This document shows positions 52,231-63,860 of a DNA stretch of 64,000 nucleotides, piece after piece (position 1 is the stretch's first letter; the number at the start of each line of letters is the position of its first letter). This DNA is from Haematococcus lacustris (Eukaryota; Chlorophyta; Chlorophyceae; Chlamydomonadales; Haematococcaceae): the NCBI GenBank assembly GCA_030144725.1, contig JASKMD010000012.1, forward strand, positions 10,842,621 through 10,906,620, written 5' to 3'. The notes beneath the pieces are model-generated. The model was not told where the DNA came from and ran no database searches. It saw nothing but the letters and a program-made list of their open reading frames with translations. The position numbers were made by a program, and so were the translations under genes.

Positions 52231-55200
52231 ATGGAGAAAGCGGTGCGTTTGTCGCCGCGCTCACTCGTCGTTTCCTTGGACATCGGAACGCACGGGTCAG
52301 GGTTTGCATATGCAACTAAGCCGACCATTAGTACGCGCTCGCAAGTTAAGCTGCACGAGCCATGGCCGGATCAGCGCGTGTCCTACTGCAAAACGAGGTC
52401 GGCATTGCTCTACCAAGACCGGTGGGTGCGGAAGGGGTGTCGCGAATTCTTTGCTGCCCACTACAGGCCGTCGCTTGCTCCGCCCCACCCGTGCGAATGT
52501 CCGTGAAACCCGTGAAACACCGCCAGGGTTTGGCCGTGGCCGCTGCACAGGTCCCCCGTCGCCTGGGGCGACTCCGCCCTGCAAAAGCTTATTGAATTGG
52601 AATCCTCTGGCCAGGACACAAGCCAGTACCATCTTATCGAGGGCTTCAAGCTGGCCTTGCACGACCCTGGGCTGGCAGCACAGTTGCCTCAAGGCTTGAG
52701 ACCAGAGATGGTGAGGGCGGGCATGAAGCAGTGGCATCTCATGTCCTGTAGGCCGGCATTGACCTCTTCCCTTGCCGCTTTCTACCCACCCCAGGTCATG
52801 GCCGACTACCTGACCTTCCTGCGCAAGTATGCCCTGAATGAGCTTGCTGCGGATGTGGGCAATGCTGCGGCCCGACTGGACAACATCCAGTGGTGCGTGT
52901 AATGCACCAGCAGCAGCTGCAAGCAGTGAGGGTAATGAGGACAAGGGTGGTGAACCTGTGTGGTCCACATGTGCTGCCAGGTGCCTGACTGTGCCCGCCA
53001 TGTGGAGCGAGGGCAACAAGGCCCTGATGCGTCGTGCATCATTTGTTGCCGGCCTCATTAAGAAAGCCGACAGCGACGCCCTGACCATCATCCTGGAGCC
53101 AGAGGCAGCGGCACTGCATGCCCTGGACAAGCAGGCACCTCCCCTGGTGGCAGGTGAGGTGTGGGAGGTGCAGGCTACTTGTCCGTGGTGGTGGAGGCTG
53201 CCTTATGACTGCCCACATGGCTGCCCTTGCTGCTGCAGGCATGTCGGTGATGGTGCTGGATGTGGGTGGCGGCACAGCAGATGCCACGGTGCACAACTGC
53301 CAGGCGCTGGGCGGCCAGGTGGTGCTGTCTGAGGCCACCTGCGCTGAGGGGGCGCTGTGTGGCAGTGTGTACGTGGACAAGGAGTTCAGGTGACTGCATG
53401 ACAGGGTCAGCCAGGGCAGGGGCTGCCCTTGGCCTTGCCGTGTGCGCGTGTTATGCATTAGGTCACGGCGCAGTCATGAGGCACGACAGTGCATGCTACC
53501 TGTCATGTGCCGGGTGTCCCTGCAGACCCTCCACCTGCCCGCTAGGGCAGTGGCTGGCCTAACCCTGATGCCCTGACGCAATCATCAACACCCACCAGCA
53601 CTACTCTGGACTTCCAATATTATGATTCAGTGCTGAGTCATGGTACCTTGTGTCTAGCAACAACAGGATGGGTCCATGGTCGCATGCAGCCAGAGCGCAA
53701 AGGGTAGCAGATGTCTTGCCTGCTGCCATGCAGGTCCTTCTACCGCAAGGCTGTGGGTGAAGCTGCTTTTGACAAATGGGCAAAGGACGACCGTGCCAGC
53801 CTGCAGCAGGTCATGCAAGAGTGAGTCGGCTTGGTAGCATGATAGGCAGTGTCCTGACCTGTTCTGACCTGTCTGACTTGTCCTTCTTGTCTAAACCTGA
53901 CCAGACTTAGACCTGACCAGTAATAGGGATTAGTTGGTGTTAGGGAGTTATTTAGTATGAGGGATTATGACCGCACCTTCCCATGACCACTGGCACCCAG
54001 GTTTCAGCTGGCCCATGCTGTGGGGCAAGACTGAATGCATGCTTGGGCGCATGCAGGTGGGAAAAGATCAAGTGCAGCTATGCCAGCAACCATGCATCAG
54101 GCTTAGCCCAGAGCTTGGGCCAGCTGAACCTGGGTGCCAGTGAGCCAAACTCCACCTTCACGTAAGCGCAGTGCCCGTGATATGTGAGCATGACAGCCAC
54201 CACACCATCGCACACTCTCCAAGTCACGCACGTGAAGGCATTGATGCAGCCATGTGTGTAGACACTACCAGTCAGGGTCCACCACTTGGAAGCCGCGGTA
54301 GATAACTGATGGCTGCATGGTGCAGCAAATGGCTGTTCTTCATGTTTCCGGCCTGGCCACAGCTCAAGCATGTGGCCTTGCATGGCAGGGTCCCCATTCC
54401 ACCCAAGCTGGCTAGCTTGATGCCACAGCCAGGGCCGACGCGGGTGACGCTGAATGGCGCTGACATGGAGAGCTTTTTCCAGGGGCCAGTGAACGCTGTG
54501 TGTGAGCTGGCAGTGCGGCAGCTGCAAGCAGCCCAGCAGCAGGGACGTGCAGACCCCTGCTCCATGGTGAGTGCATGTTGCCACTGCTGGCCTGCAATGC
54601 TGCTGTTCGTGACCGCCCTGCCCTGCATCAGCCTAGATTGCAATCAAGCTTTCGTCGTGATGAGCAGAGGCACTGATGTCAGAGTCCTCATTGTTGCAGT
54701 CACCACCATCATCAGCAGCGTCATCATCATTACATGGCAAACAAACAACATTGATGCATGACTGCCCCCCATGACCCATCATGTGAGGTTTGTGTGCTGG
54801 GCATGCAGCGTCTGACCCCAAGATCAGCATCAGGGACTATGCACGGTCCTCAGTCTTATGTGCCTGTAATGCCAGCCAGCCTGACTGTTCAATGCTTGCC
54901 TGCCCTGCCCATGCAGGTGTTGCTGGTGGGTGGTTTTGCACGCAGCTCCTACCTCCAGGCCCGTGTCAGGGCGGCCGTGCTGGGCTCAGGGCTGGCTGAC
55001 CAGGTGGTGGTGCCGCCTGCCCCTCAGGCAGCAGTGCTGGGAGGTGAGCCGTGGGCTCCAGTGATCAGGCCCAGTGATGCATGACTACTCATGGTGGCAG
55101 TGCACAGCAGGCACAGCTGGCCACTCCCGGTACCCACCCAGCGGTGGCGGCATGACTGGTGCAAGTCCATGGGCCACGGGGCATGACTAATCCATGGGCG

Positions 55201-57129
55201 AGTCCATGCTGCGCAGCGTGCCTGCGACTATGGTCAACTACACTGTCGTTGCCGTCAGCAACGTCATGAGACTATTCTGTGGTACTGAATGCGTCCTGCG
55301 CATTACAGATAGTGATGAGCAGCTGATGATAATGGCAAGGGGTCAGGTCCTGTGGTGCAGTGTGTCGTGTCTGGCACTGGAGAAGTAGGTCTCTAGCTGA
55401 GCTAGGCAAGCCGTTGTATCCTTCAAGCGTGGTCCCCAAACCATGCACATACGTAGAATACTTTTCTTTCATACATCTTCCTAGTCTTTGTCACTCAGCA
55501 TCCTAGCCATGCTCATTTGCAAAGCGACCATCACAAAAACACGGGTGCAAACATGCAGGTAAGGAGCAGGGTTAGCAGGGACTGCGCGCATTCATGCCCT
55601 ATGCCTTAAAGTCTAGGTGTCAGGATAGGCTACCAGGGTAAGCGCTCACTGGGAGAGGTTTGAAGTTGTGTGACATGGGTGGCCGTGATGAGTTTGCTGC
55701 AGGTGCTGTGCTGTATGGAGACAACCCTTCTCTCATCCATGCTCGCCGCAGTCGCATGGCCTATGGGGTGCGGTGAGTCGCCTTCCTCACGGGCACTATC
55801 ACACAGCATTCCTTGCTATGCTGCCAGAACCGCTGCAACACATGCTATGCTGTGGGAGGTTCACGGACGTTGAGTGGGGTCCAGCATGGGTCCAGTGGCG
55901 GGCTGCATGCTGCACCTTGTCGTCGGCCTCGGTCAATGGGCCGGCTGGTTGGCCAGGCAAGTCACCCACTGCCACCATGCTGCTCCCTATTTTGTCATGC
56001 CATGCAGCGCTTGCTCCCATCCCTGCCAGGTTGTTGACCCTTCCGCCTGCAGGTCCTGCTGCCCCTATGTGCCGGGTGCTCCGGGCAAGTTCTTCCACCT
56101 GGAGGACAAGTGCTGGTACACGAACTCCCTGTTCGTGCCCTATGTGGAGAGGAACGAGATGGTGCGTAGACGACTCAGCTGGCCAAGAGCCTGCAGCCGC
56201 CTAGCTGTCTCTCTGCAACAGACAAGCACATGAAGGCTTGCAAGTAGGCAGTAGTCAGTAGCCAGGACAGCCGGTGTAGACAGTGCTTTGTTGGTGTGTG
56301 TGGCACAGATGGTTGAGGCGAGTCGATGAAGGGTACACTGTCTTGTGCCTTGCCTGCAGGTTGCCCGTGACCATGAGGTGGTGCACGAGCTGCAGCCACT
56401 GTACCGGTCCTCGGATGAGGTGCAGCTGCAGCTGTATGCCACTGATGAAAGCAACACCACGTACGTCCCCTGCTGAGGGGATGAGAATCATGTCTAGCAA
56501 GATGGATAGGCAACCTGACAGCAGATGGCCACAGTGGCCAGCGGCCCTTGTCTGAGTGGTCATCCCAATCTACCATGGCCTGACGGTCACGCGGCTGCAA
56601 CCACATGGCAGAATTTGGTCCGACTCTGGTGGACACATCACTGAGCTGCCACAGGGGGAAAGACAGGCTCAGTGGGGTAGGCGAAAGCGGGCATGATGCG
56701 GGCATGATGCGGGCATGATGCGGGCATGATGCGGGCATGATGCGGGCATACCACGCCCCCTCTTAGGTCCTGGCGGACATGACCATTATCTTCCTGCCCT
56801 CTGCAGGTGGGTGGACGATGACAAGATGGGTCAAAGCGTGCAGCAGCTGTGCAAGCTGCGCACCGCCCTGCCGTCATATGCTACCAATGCGGACAGGACC
56901 ATCCACCTCAGGCAAGACCAGCAGAGGCGCCACTGCCCTCTTCACCTCCTTGCACCATGCTACAGCAAGTTTGTGTGCTCATGCTACACCCGTGGCTTCA
57001 TGACCAAAATGCATATAGTTGGTTGCTTCATGCAGGTTCAGGTTTGGCCAGACAGAGATTACGGCAACAGCGTGGAACAATGCCACGGGGGACAGGATGG
57101 AGACATCCATCACCTTCGCCCAGGCGTGA
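52231..57129 (+). CDS. HSPA12-like Hsp70-family ATPase, paralogue B
   Basis: Fourteen exons: 52231-52421, 52551-52710, 52795-52892, 52981-53153, 53239-53389, 53734-53820, 54057-54161, 54389-54566, 54917-55043, 55703-55772, 56053-56161, 56360-56460, 56807-56911, 57036-57129; 582 residues with all phases consistent. It shows the same nucleotide-binding motifs as paralogue A: LDIGTHGSGFAY, VLDVGGGTADA, LLVGGFARSSY. Exons 10 and 11 (70 + 109 nt) together equal the single 179-nt exon 10 of A, and exons 13-14 correspond to its last exon, so two introns were gained here or lost in A. The last intron has a GC donor (AG/GCAAGA at 56911-56917). Exons 1-5 and introns 2-3 are almost identical to A; later exons are much more diverged. 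ATG 52231 is the only in-frame start near the conserved N-terminus. Confidence 0.9.
56693..56750. repeat. 11-bp tandem repeat in HSPA12-like B intron 12
   Basis: Five units of GCATGATGCGG. Confidence 0.9.
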
Positions 57130-57179
57130 CTCAGTTGCAACGTCCAAGTTGATGTACCCATGTTGCGCATGCAAGGTCC

Positions 57180-57184
57180 TGTAA
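57180..57184 (+). promoter_or_regulatory. polyadenylation signal TGTAA
   Basis: It lies 51 bases after the HSPA12-like B stop codon and is followed by an AT-rich stretch. Confidence 0.55.
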
Positions 57185-57385
57185 TATACACGAGAGCAAG
57201 TGGGACCATTGTAATGGGCAATGATGGTATTGGCTGATGCAACTGGGCCAGCAACATGCTATAGGCGTCGTCTGATGCCACCATATGATCCAGCACCATT
57301 AGCACCTGCACTGAGGAATCACACGCTCGCCCCAACGGCATAACAATGCAGCTGACCTGAGGGGTGATCGGCAACAGGGGCAAGC

Positions 57386-57417
<32 letters not shown>

Positions 57418-57995
57418 GTAATATAATAGTAAGTATAATAGATATAATGAAACAGCTTGGTGAGCCGTGGAATGGCCCTGGGCTGGCTAGAATTCGTTTT
57501 TGCATGATGCATGGGAGAGCTTGCACGCAAGCCTACTAAGGAACAAAGAAGCGGGAGAGAGTACTACTGGTAGCTTCCTAGCTGCGACATTAGCAACCAT
57601 CAACAAACACGCAGCTGATCACCGACATTTACCGACCACACCTTTGCGTGTGACCGTCGCTGCAATGGGCTTTAGCCTTGGATATGCACATCGTACACCT
57701 GGACTGACATTGTGACAGGCACAAGCACCAAGTTGTCCTGACCTGCTTGTTGTGCACCCAGCTGTCGCGCTTGCGCAGCACCTTTACTCCTCGGAACCAG
57801 CTACTTACATCCAATGGTAGGTATAACCGGGCTATCAAGTCTCCCTGGCAGTAAGGATAAGACACATCAGCCACCGACTGCCCGGGCACTAGTGCCCAGC
57901 CGCAGCAGCGCTGATGCAGCCTCTGGAAGCTCTTGAAGCGGCGCCGGGACTGCCGCTGCATTGTCAATGAGCCAATTACTTGTCCCCGAGTGTAG
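57185..57995. other. intergenic upstream of the HORMA gene
   Basis: 57387-57416 is a (CAG)n run, followed by an AT-rich TATAATAG stretch. The missing first exon(s) of the HORMA gene should lie in or just before this interval. A minus-strand frame (57629-58033) has no recognised domain. Confidence 0.5.
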
Positions 57996-60900
57996 GCAGC
58001 GGCACAGGCGCAGGCGGTGCGACAAGCAACCATTTCTCACACGGAGTCGCTCGAGCTGGTGTGTGCTGTTCAGGCTTGATGCCAGGCTTGTAGTTCGCGC
58101 CTTATTGGCACAGGTGGTGACGGTGCACATTGTATCCGCATTGCAGGTTCGCTGCCTCTTGAGAGTGGTGAGGCTCTTTGATTCCGCATGCTAATTGACA
58201 ACGCTGTGGATTGGTTGCTTCTTTAGTGGGCAACACGTGATTCATCTCAGCAGCCTTCCTGGCTGTTGCCTTGCAGTCCATCTTCCACATAAGCTACTTG
58301 CGTGGCTTGTTCCCTGATGACTACTTCAATGGAGTTGACATGCGCAACCTCGATGGTAGGCTTTCAACAGGCACACTAGCTGATCACATCACACACGCGG
58401 CTGCTAAGCTTTGGCCAGCATCTATGGTTTTGCAGGCATGAACATCAAGATGTTGCAGCCAAAGTGTGAGGAGTCTCGCCGTCTCATTGATTGGGTAGAG
58501 TCAGGTAATATCTACTCCACTGTCAACCTGAACAATGCCCAGCTAGCGATGCACATACTGATGCTCTCCTTGTGCGGTCCCTGGCCCCACAGGTGTGTAT
58601 GATGCTGTACGCCGAGGATACATCAAGACACTGTACTTTGGGATTGCAACTGACCCAGAGGGTGTCCGCTTGCTGGAGGTACGGGAGCAGCCCGTTTCAG
58701 TTTTATGATGATGTTAGGCATCCATTCGGTAGAAATGTGTGCTGTGTTTGTACAGGAGTACGTTTTCAACTTCAGCTACGGGCAAGGTCCAAATGGGGCA
58801 GTGACCATGGATGTGGCCCAGCACAACATGCGCACTGGGGCCAAGAGCCACATCAACCCTGCTCAGGGGCAGAAGGTATAGTGTGCACTGCAAGTCTTTT
58901 GCATACAATCACAATTTCAACATGAGTGTTACCTACATTTCTTAGCTGTTTTCTGACAGCATTGCCTGAGCTGTCTGCTGCGCAGAGCGGCACAGACACT
59001 GTTCAAGCTGTGAAGTACCAAGTAACACGCTTGATGCGTATGCTTGTGCAAGTGTGCCAAACGCTTGATCGTGTGCCACAAGAGGTGGGAATGGCGATGT
59101 AGTCTGCAGGTTGGCAACCTGGTTTGCCAACCTGTTTTCACTGTTGTGGCCGCAGCGATTCCTGTTCATGCGCTTGACCTACCATGACAACACGCCTGAG
59201 GAATATGAGCCACCTTTCTTCGTGCCTGTTGAGGGTGCTGGAGAGCAAGGCAGTGGTTGGGGAGGCTACTTTGCTCGTAAGCCTTTCACAATGTGAGCCA
59301 TTACAGCACCTGCTTGGTTGACCCAACACAAAAGCCCCATCACATGCCCTCTACGCTACGGGTGGTGTCTTGTCTAGATGGAGCAAATCTCATGCACCTA
59401 CTGCCTGGGTGCATCCAGGCTACACTTGTGCATGACTTCTGCACTGTGACTATAGCTTGCAACAGCCCCCTATGGAAGACTGACAACGACATACATTGAC
59501 ATGCCCTGCTATGCTGTGCAGGGTGGTGGGCGATGTCTCGACTTCCCACCATGGTGTGACCATGAAAGTCAAGTCCACACTGGTACGTGGACTGACTGAA
59601 GTAGGATGCTGTGCACTAGGCAGCTTACATGCCTTCTAGCTTGTCATGTGCCGCAGGACTGCTGTGATGAGGAGGGTGAAGAAGAAGGCATGCACGAGCC
59701 TGCCCAAGAGGAGGTGGCTGATGGAGGAGGCGATGCAACCTCTCAGGGGGGCCGGACCAGCTGCCACAATCCTGCTGCGAAAGGATGCCCAGGTGGCAAA
59801 GGTGACACCGCCTCCATGGTGACAGACGCCGGTGTTGGTTCAAAGGACGTTCATGAGGTCCAGGGCAAGCTCAGGGCTACAGCCAAGCAAGATACTGTGA
59901 AGCCGGCAGCAGTCAAGACTACGTCAAAGGCCCACACAGGCACCGAACCTGCAACTGTCCCCACTTCCCTGGACGTGGATCCCGCTCAGTACAAGGCGGT
60001 TGGAATGTACGTTGTGCAGTGCTTTCAGGTGTGAAGGGGACGTGTGCCAGTCCCACAGTGTCTCCACCACGTGTCTTGCTAACAAGAACCGTCTTTGGCT
60101 GTGCAGAACTTCTCTCAACTGGACTTGAGCGATGCCATGGTGGCATTTACACACATTCCTATGCCACAGCTAGAGGCCATCTTTGAGCGCATGGAGGTGG
60201 GGGATGTTAGCAGCCCAGATACAGTAGCAGGGTTGTTGTAGTGATGCTTGAGCTGTGTGATGTGCCCTCACTTGCCCTGTGCAGCGTGAAGACATCTTGA
60301 CACGCCAGGATGTTGATGCCCAAGCCTTTCGTCCTGGGCCTAAGCTCCTGGCTGGGGTGAGTACAGTAGCAGTGTTGCTCTGATGCCCGCACCGTCATTA
60401 CACTATAACTAAACAATGCTTCATGCATGTGTCCACATGTAGATGGCTGCTCAAGAGCAAGCTGCTGCAGCTGCGGCTGCGGCTGACCAGTTAGCCAACA
60501 AACTGGCAATGGGAAACAAAAAGGGTGCCAAGGCCGTGAAAGGAGCTATCAGGGGGCGTGGTCAGCGCAGTGGAGTTCCTGACGTAGTTGGGCAGCGTGA
60601 CCAGGACAATGCCGAGTTGGATGCTAGCCAACAAGCACAAGTCGTGGCAGAAGGTGAGCTTGGGTATCAAGGTGATGTGTTGTTATTGACAATGAGCTGT
60701 GGCCCGCACACTCATGAGTGTTAAGCTTTCGGATGTGATGCACACTGCAGGCTCAGACATCACCGGCACTGGCAGCCCGGTGAAGGGGAAACACCTCCCG
60801 GCCCGCCCGGGGTCAAAGGCCGCGGCAGAGGCAGCAGCTGAAGCTGGTGGCTTCTTTGAGAACGCAGCCCAGAGTGGAGCAAAGGCCAATGGTGGCAACA

Positions 60901-61154
60901 CCAACACATCGTCCAAGTAAGATGCTGTAGCATGCGACTTGAGATGGCGCAGGTGTACATGATGGGTAGAATTGTTTTCACGTGGCTATTCTGTTTGCTT
61001 TATTGTTGCTGATCTCTTTGATGCAACTTGTATGTATACTTGCAGGGTGCGGAAGGCCTCGTACGTGGCAGACCCAATTCATCAGAGTGCAAGCACAGCC
61101 AAGAGGACCAGACGAGCACATGACGTGAGCACTGGCCGTGGAGGGCGTACTTGA
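57996..61154 (+). CDS. ASY1: meiotic HORMA-domain protein (HOP1/ASY1-type), 5' end uncertain
   Basis: Exons 57996-58058, 58147-58167, 58277-58355, 58436-58504, 58593-58678, 58756-58875, 58986-59084, 59156-59292, 59522-59582, 59657-60028, 60107-60196, 60285-60356, 60443-60653, 60751-60916, 61046-61154 join in phase. The HORMA domain shows SLELVRCLLRV, IFHISYLRGLFPDDYF, ESRRLIDWVESG, GVYDAVRRGYIKTLYFGI and EYVFNFSYG, the pattern of plant ASY1 and yeast Hop1, which coat the meiotic chromosome axis and promote homologous synapsis and crossover. A 21-nt microexon (58147-58167) encodes VRCLLRV. After HORMA come an acidic, Lys-rich linker (372-nt exon), a segment resembling a winged helix (DAMVAFTHIPMPQLEAIFERM) and a basic Gly-rich tail ending RGGRT. 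The first exon start is an acceptor choice, since a stop precedes it in frame, so the initiating ATG lies upstream. Confidence 0.87.
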
Positions 61155-61942
61155 AGTGTTGTTCTTGCACCGTTGGGGCGCCCCAGTGGCTGAGGACCTG
61201 ATGCATTGTCACCTGCATGCCTGTGATCCTGGACGGGCAACATTCTCACAATGATGCGCATGCCTGTCATATCCAAGAAAACATACAAATACAACTATAG
61301 CTTCGTTGCATGGGTCACAGATGCATCATGAGCAGGTTGTGGCTTTTCTAGCACCTTCAGTGATCCTGAGTCAGTCATCCTGTACATACCTTGGTTCATG
61401 TCATTTATTCAGGCAGGTGGTGTCTGCTTGCAGAAATGGGTGCCTGGACAGGTGCATACCTATTTGTCACTTGCAATCCCTTGGTATGACTTCAATTGTC
61501 GCGCCAGGTCTGACGAAACAGGGGCTTGTGATGTCACTGTAATTGTGTGATGGTGGACACCTACATGTTGAATGGCTGAATGGCAACCCTTTTTGACTGC
61601 TGTTTGTCAGCACGGCGGGCAACACGTAAAGGCACAACTGAAGGATTGATGGCATAACATCAGGAGTTTTGTCTAAATAGAAAAATCTCCCACGGCAATA
61701 GCTTAGGAGCCTGCTACTCACGCAATTGCCCGATTCCTGTGTCAGGGCTACAGTCCAGAACTGGCATAGCACGCATGCGTCATTGAGAGGCCAATGCGGC
61801 ATACTCATCTGCTCCTATCGTCAGGTCTTAGAAAGTATTCTCACAGCCGCTTCTCGCCCAGGTCTGGATATCCTTGCCCTTGGTTTGCACCACCCTCATC
61901 ATCCCAGCCGGCAATAAGAACAACCCAAGGCAGGGTTGTAGG
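61155..61942. other. region 3' of the HORMA gene, no gene seen
   Basis: TGTAA at 61539-61543 is a possible poly(A) signal 385 bases after the stop. No coding frame is supported. The last 8 bases, GTTGTAGG, are the target duplication of the following MITE. Confidence 0.5.
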
Positions 61943-62190
61943 TAGAGCACGACCGGTTAATTTAACATCCTGATGTTTTGGTTCTTTAACGCGCTTTAAC
62001 AAATCTTTAACATACCCGTTTTGCTACCCTGGGACTGCATCTCACTGGCCACTTCTGCCTGCATAGTGTCGCTGGGTGCATTGCCGTGTCGTGACCAGAA
62101 CGACAGCAAGAAACGACTCGTATCAAGACCAAGCGTGCATCTTTAACAAAACGGTTTAACATTAACTTTAACACGTCCGGTCGTGCCCTA
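61943..62190. mobile_element. 248-bp MITE, hAT-like (8-bp target duplication)
   Basis: The termini TAGAGCACGACCGG and, inverted, TAGGGCACGACCGG match at 13 of 14 positions. The 8-bp sequence GTTGTAGG flanks both ends (61935-61942 and 62191-62198). The subterminal zones are rich in TTTAAC words in both orientations. An 8-bp duplication with TAGGG-type termini is typical of the hAT superfamily; there is no coding capacity. Confidence 0.85.
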
Positions 62191-62198
62191 GTTGTAGG

Positions 62199-62759
62199 AT
62201 ACCTCACTGCCGGTGTTTTCCCTGTGTGAAGTAAACCCCCCCCACACACATAGTCTTCCACCTATATCATTACACCACCTTGGCCTGCAGCACCGCATCT
62301 GTACTTCATCCACCGGGGTTGCCAATAAGGCAGACCGTGAGAACACTGAGAGGAGACCACCAGCTGCTTGCCACAATCATAGCACTCCATGCACACCTCA
62401 TCCACCGCTGCTGCCGCGCCTTGCACGCCAGGCCATTGCAGCTCCTTGTACGAAGGGCCCTTGCAGAACCAGCAGCCCTGGCCACCAGCACAGCCTCAGT
62501 GAGTGCCACTTGCTCTGCCCAATGTGCCACAGTCCTGGCCTACTCACCTGCCTGACTGCTGTGCTGCAGGGCTGGCCTTCACAGCCCTCCCCCTAAAAAT
62601 GCTTAGCCTCAACAGGCCTCAATAGCCCAATATGCTTTAGCCTCAATAGCCCTCTCCTTGGACTGCTTAGCATCACGCTCAGCCTCAATGCGCTTGGGTG
62701 GCAGGGGAGTGCTTGGCCCAGGCTGCTGGGGGGTTGCCTGGCTGCATGGGGGTGGTGCC
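62199..62759. other. no gene seen; degenerate GCCTCAATAG repeats
   Basis: 62597-62695 contains several loosely repeated AGCCTCAATAGCC words that make a minus-strand frame look Glu/Ala/Lys-rich. Otherwise the region is unique and unassigned. Confidence 0.5.
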
Positions 62760-62860
62760 AGCTTGTCTGGGACCAGAGCACTGCTGTGATGAGGAGGGTG
62801 AAGATGAAGGCATGCACGAGCCTGCTCAAGAGGAGGTGGTTGAAGGGGGAGGTGACGGGG
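62760..62860 (+). pseudogene. fragment copied from the HORMA gene (exon 10 and the intron before it)
   Basis: The stretch encoding CCDEEGEDEGMHEPAQEEV matches the start of the 372-nt exon at 59657. Weaker similarity extends upstream (AGCTTGTC...) into the preceding intron, so this is a genomic-DNA copy, not a retrocopy. The splice acceptor CGCAG is not preserved, and nothing downstream matches. Confidence 0.7.
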
Positions 62861-63062
62861 CTCTTCCAACGTCAGGCTTCATGATGTCCACTGAGAGACT
62901 CCACACCTGCATTGACACCACCATGGTGCAAGAGAGTGAGCGGCCTGACTGCAAGCCTGATTAGGACATGCTCCTATCCAGGCAGCAGCCAATAGATGAG
63001 TGGGTGTGAGAGCATGGCTCAGACAACCACATGAGCTCAACACATGCTGCGTGGGGCCTCAC

Positions 63063-63846
63063 CTGCAGCTGTGGTGCCTGGCCAGACTCCGCACAGGTGC
63101 CTGACACACTCGCTAGCATGGGCGCCATGCCTGCTGCAGTGCTCCAGGCGAAGTCATTGAGCTGGCCCACATGCCCCGCATGGACCATGCGTAGCTGCAC
63201 CACCTGCATGGGAGGCATGGCAGCAATGCAAGGCTAGGCACCACAGGCCGCCCTAGCTGTGCTGGCCATCTAGCCCGCAGGCTCTGACTGGGCTTAGTGT
63301 CATGGCCCAGTGCTCAGCACAGCACCTACCATGCATCAGCTCAACCTGCCACCTGCTCAACCTGCCTCAGGCCACACCCGGCAGCCAGGGTCATGGCATG
63401 CGGATGTGGCGCGGCAGCACCTAGGTCAGCTGACACTGATGGGGGGAGGAGCCCGACCCCTTAGCCTGCTGGGCCAGGTCTGTCACCCACCTGCCAGCAC
63501 CTTAGGGCCTGCCTGCCTGGGGTTTGAGCACTGGGCAGTTTGCCGCCATACAGCGAGGCACCTCATGGACCCCTGCTGAGGCCCCCTTGACCCCCCTTGA
63601 CCCCCCTTGACCCCCCTTGACCCCCCTTGACCCCCCCTTGACCCTCTGCTGAGCACCTGCTGACCTCTTGCTGGCCACCCTTGGATCCACCTGTTTCGGT
63701 GCGTTGCCCGGCGCGCGGTCAGGGCCCGCCAAGTAAGGTGGCAGGGCGTTGCAGGCTGAGGCTGAGCGGCTGATGTCCCACACGAACATCCTGTTGTCCT
63801 CGTCACTGCTCACAAGGTACCCCGGGTGCACGCTGCTGAAGGCGGC
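63063..63846 (-). CDS. WD40 protein, MSI1/RBAP48-like, two exons (partial)
   Basis: Minus-strand exons 63846-63691 (52 codons) and 63203-63063 (47 codons) are both phase 0 with AG/GT borders. The first has a WD40 blade with YLVSSDEDNRMFVWDISR. The second has HAGHVGQLNDFAW and LASVS. The order (blade ending in WDIS, short insert, HAGH...DFAW...SVS) resembles the last blades of MSI1/RBAP48 histone-binding proteins of CAF-1 and Polycomb complexes. The insert between blades is long and Pro/Ala-rich. Upstream exons should lie beyond the right edge and the C-terminal exon is not identified. The specific family is tentative; WD40 is firm. Confidence 0.6.
63588..63645. repeat. 10-bp tandem repeat CTTGACCCCC
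   Basis: About six units of CTTGACCCCC in the intron between the two WD40 exons. Confidence 0.9.
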
Positions 63847-63860
63847 CTAGACCCACAGCA

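Noticed and set aside
57629..58033. Minus-strand gene overlapping the first HORMA exon
   Set aside because: No known domain. The plus strand has phase-consistent HORMA exons, and the frame is likely a chance opening, although a GTAAGT inside it is noted.
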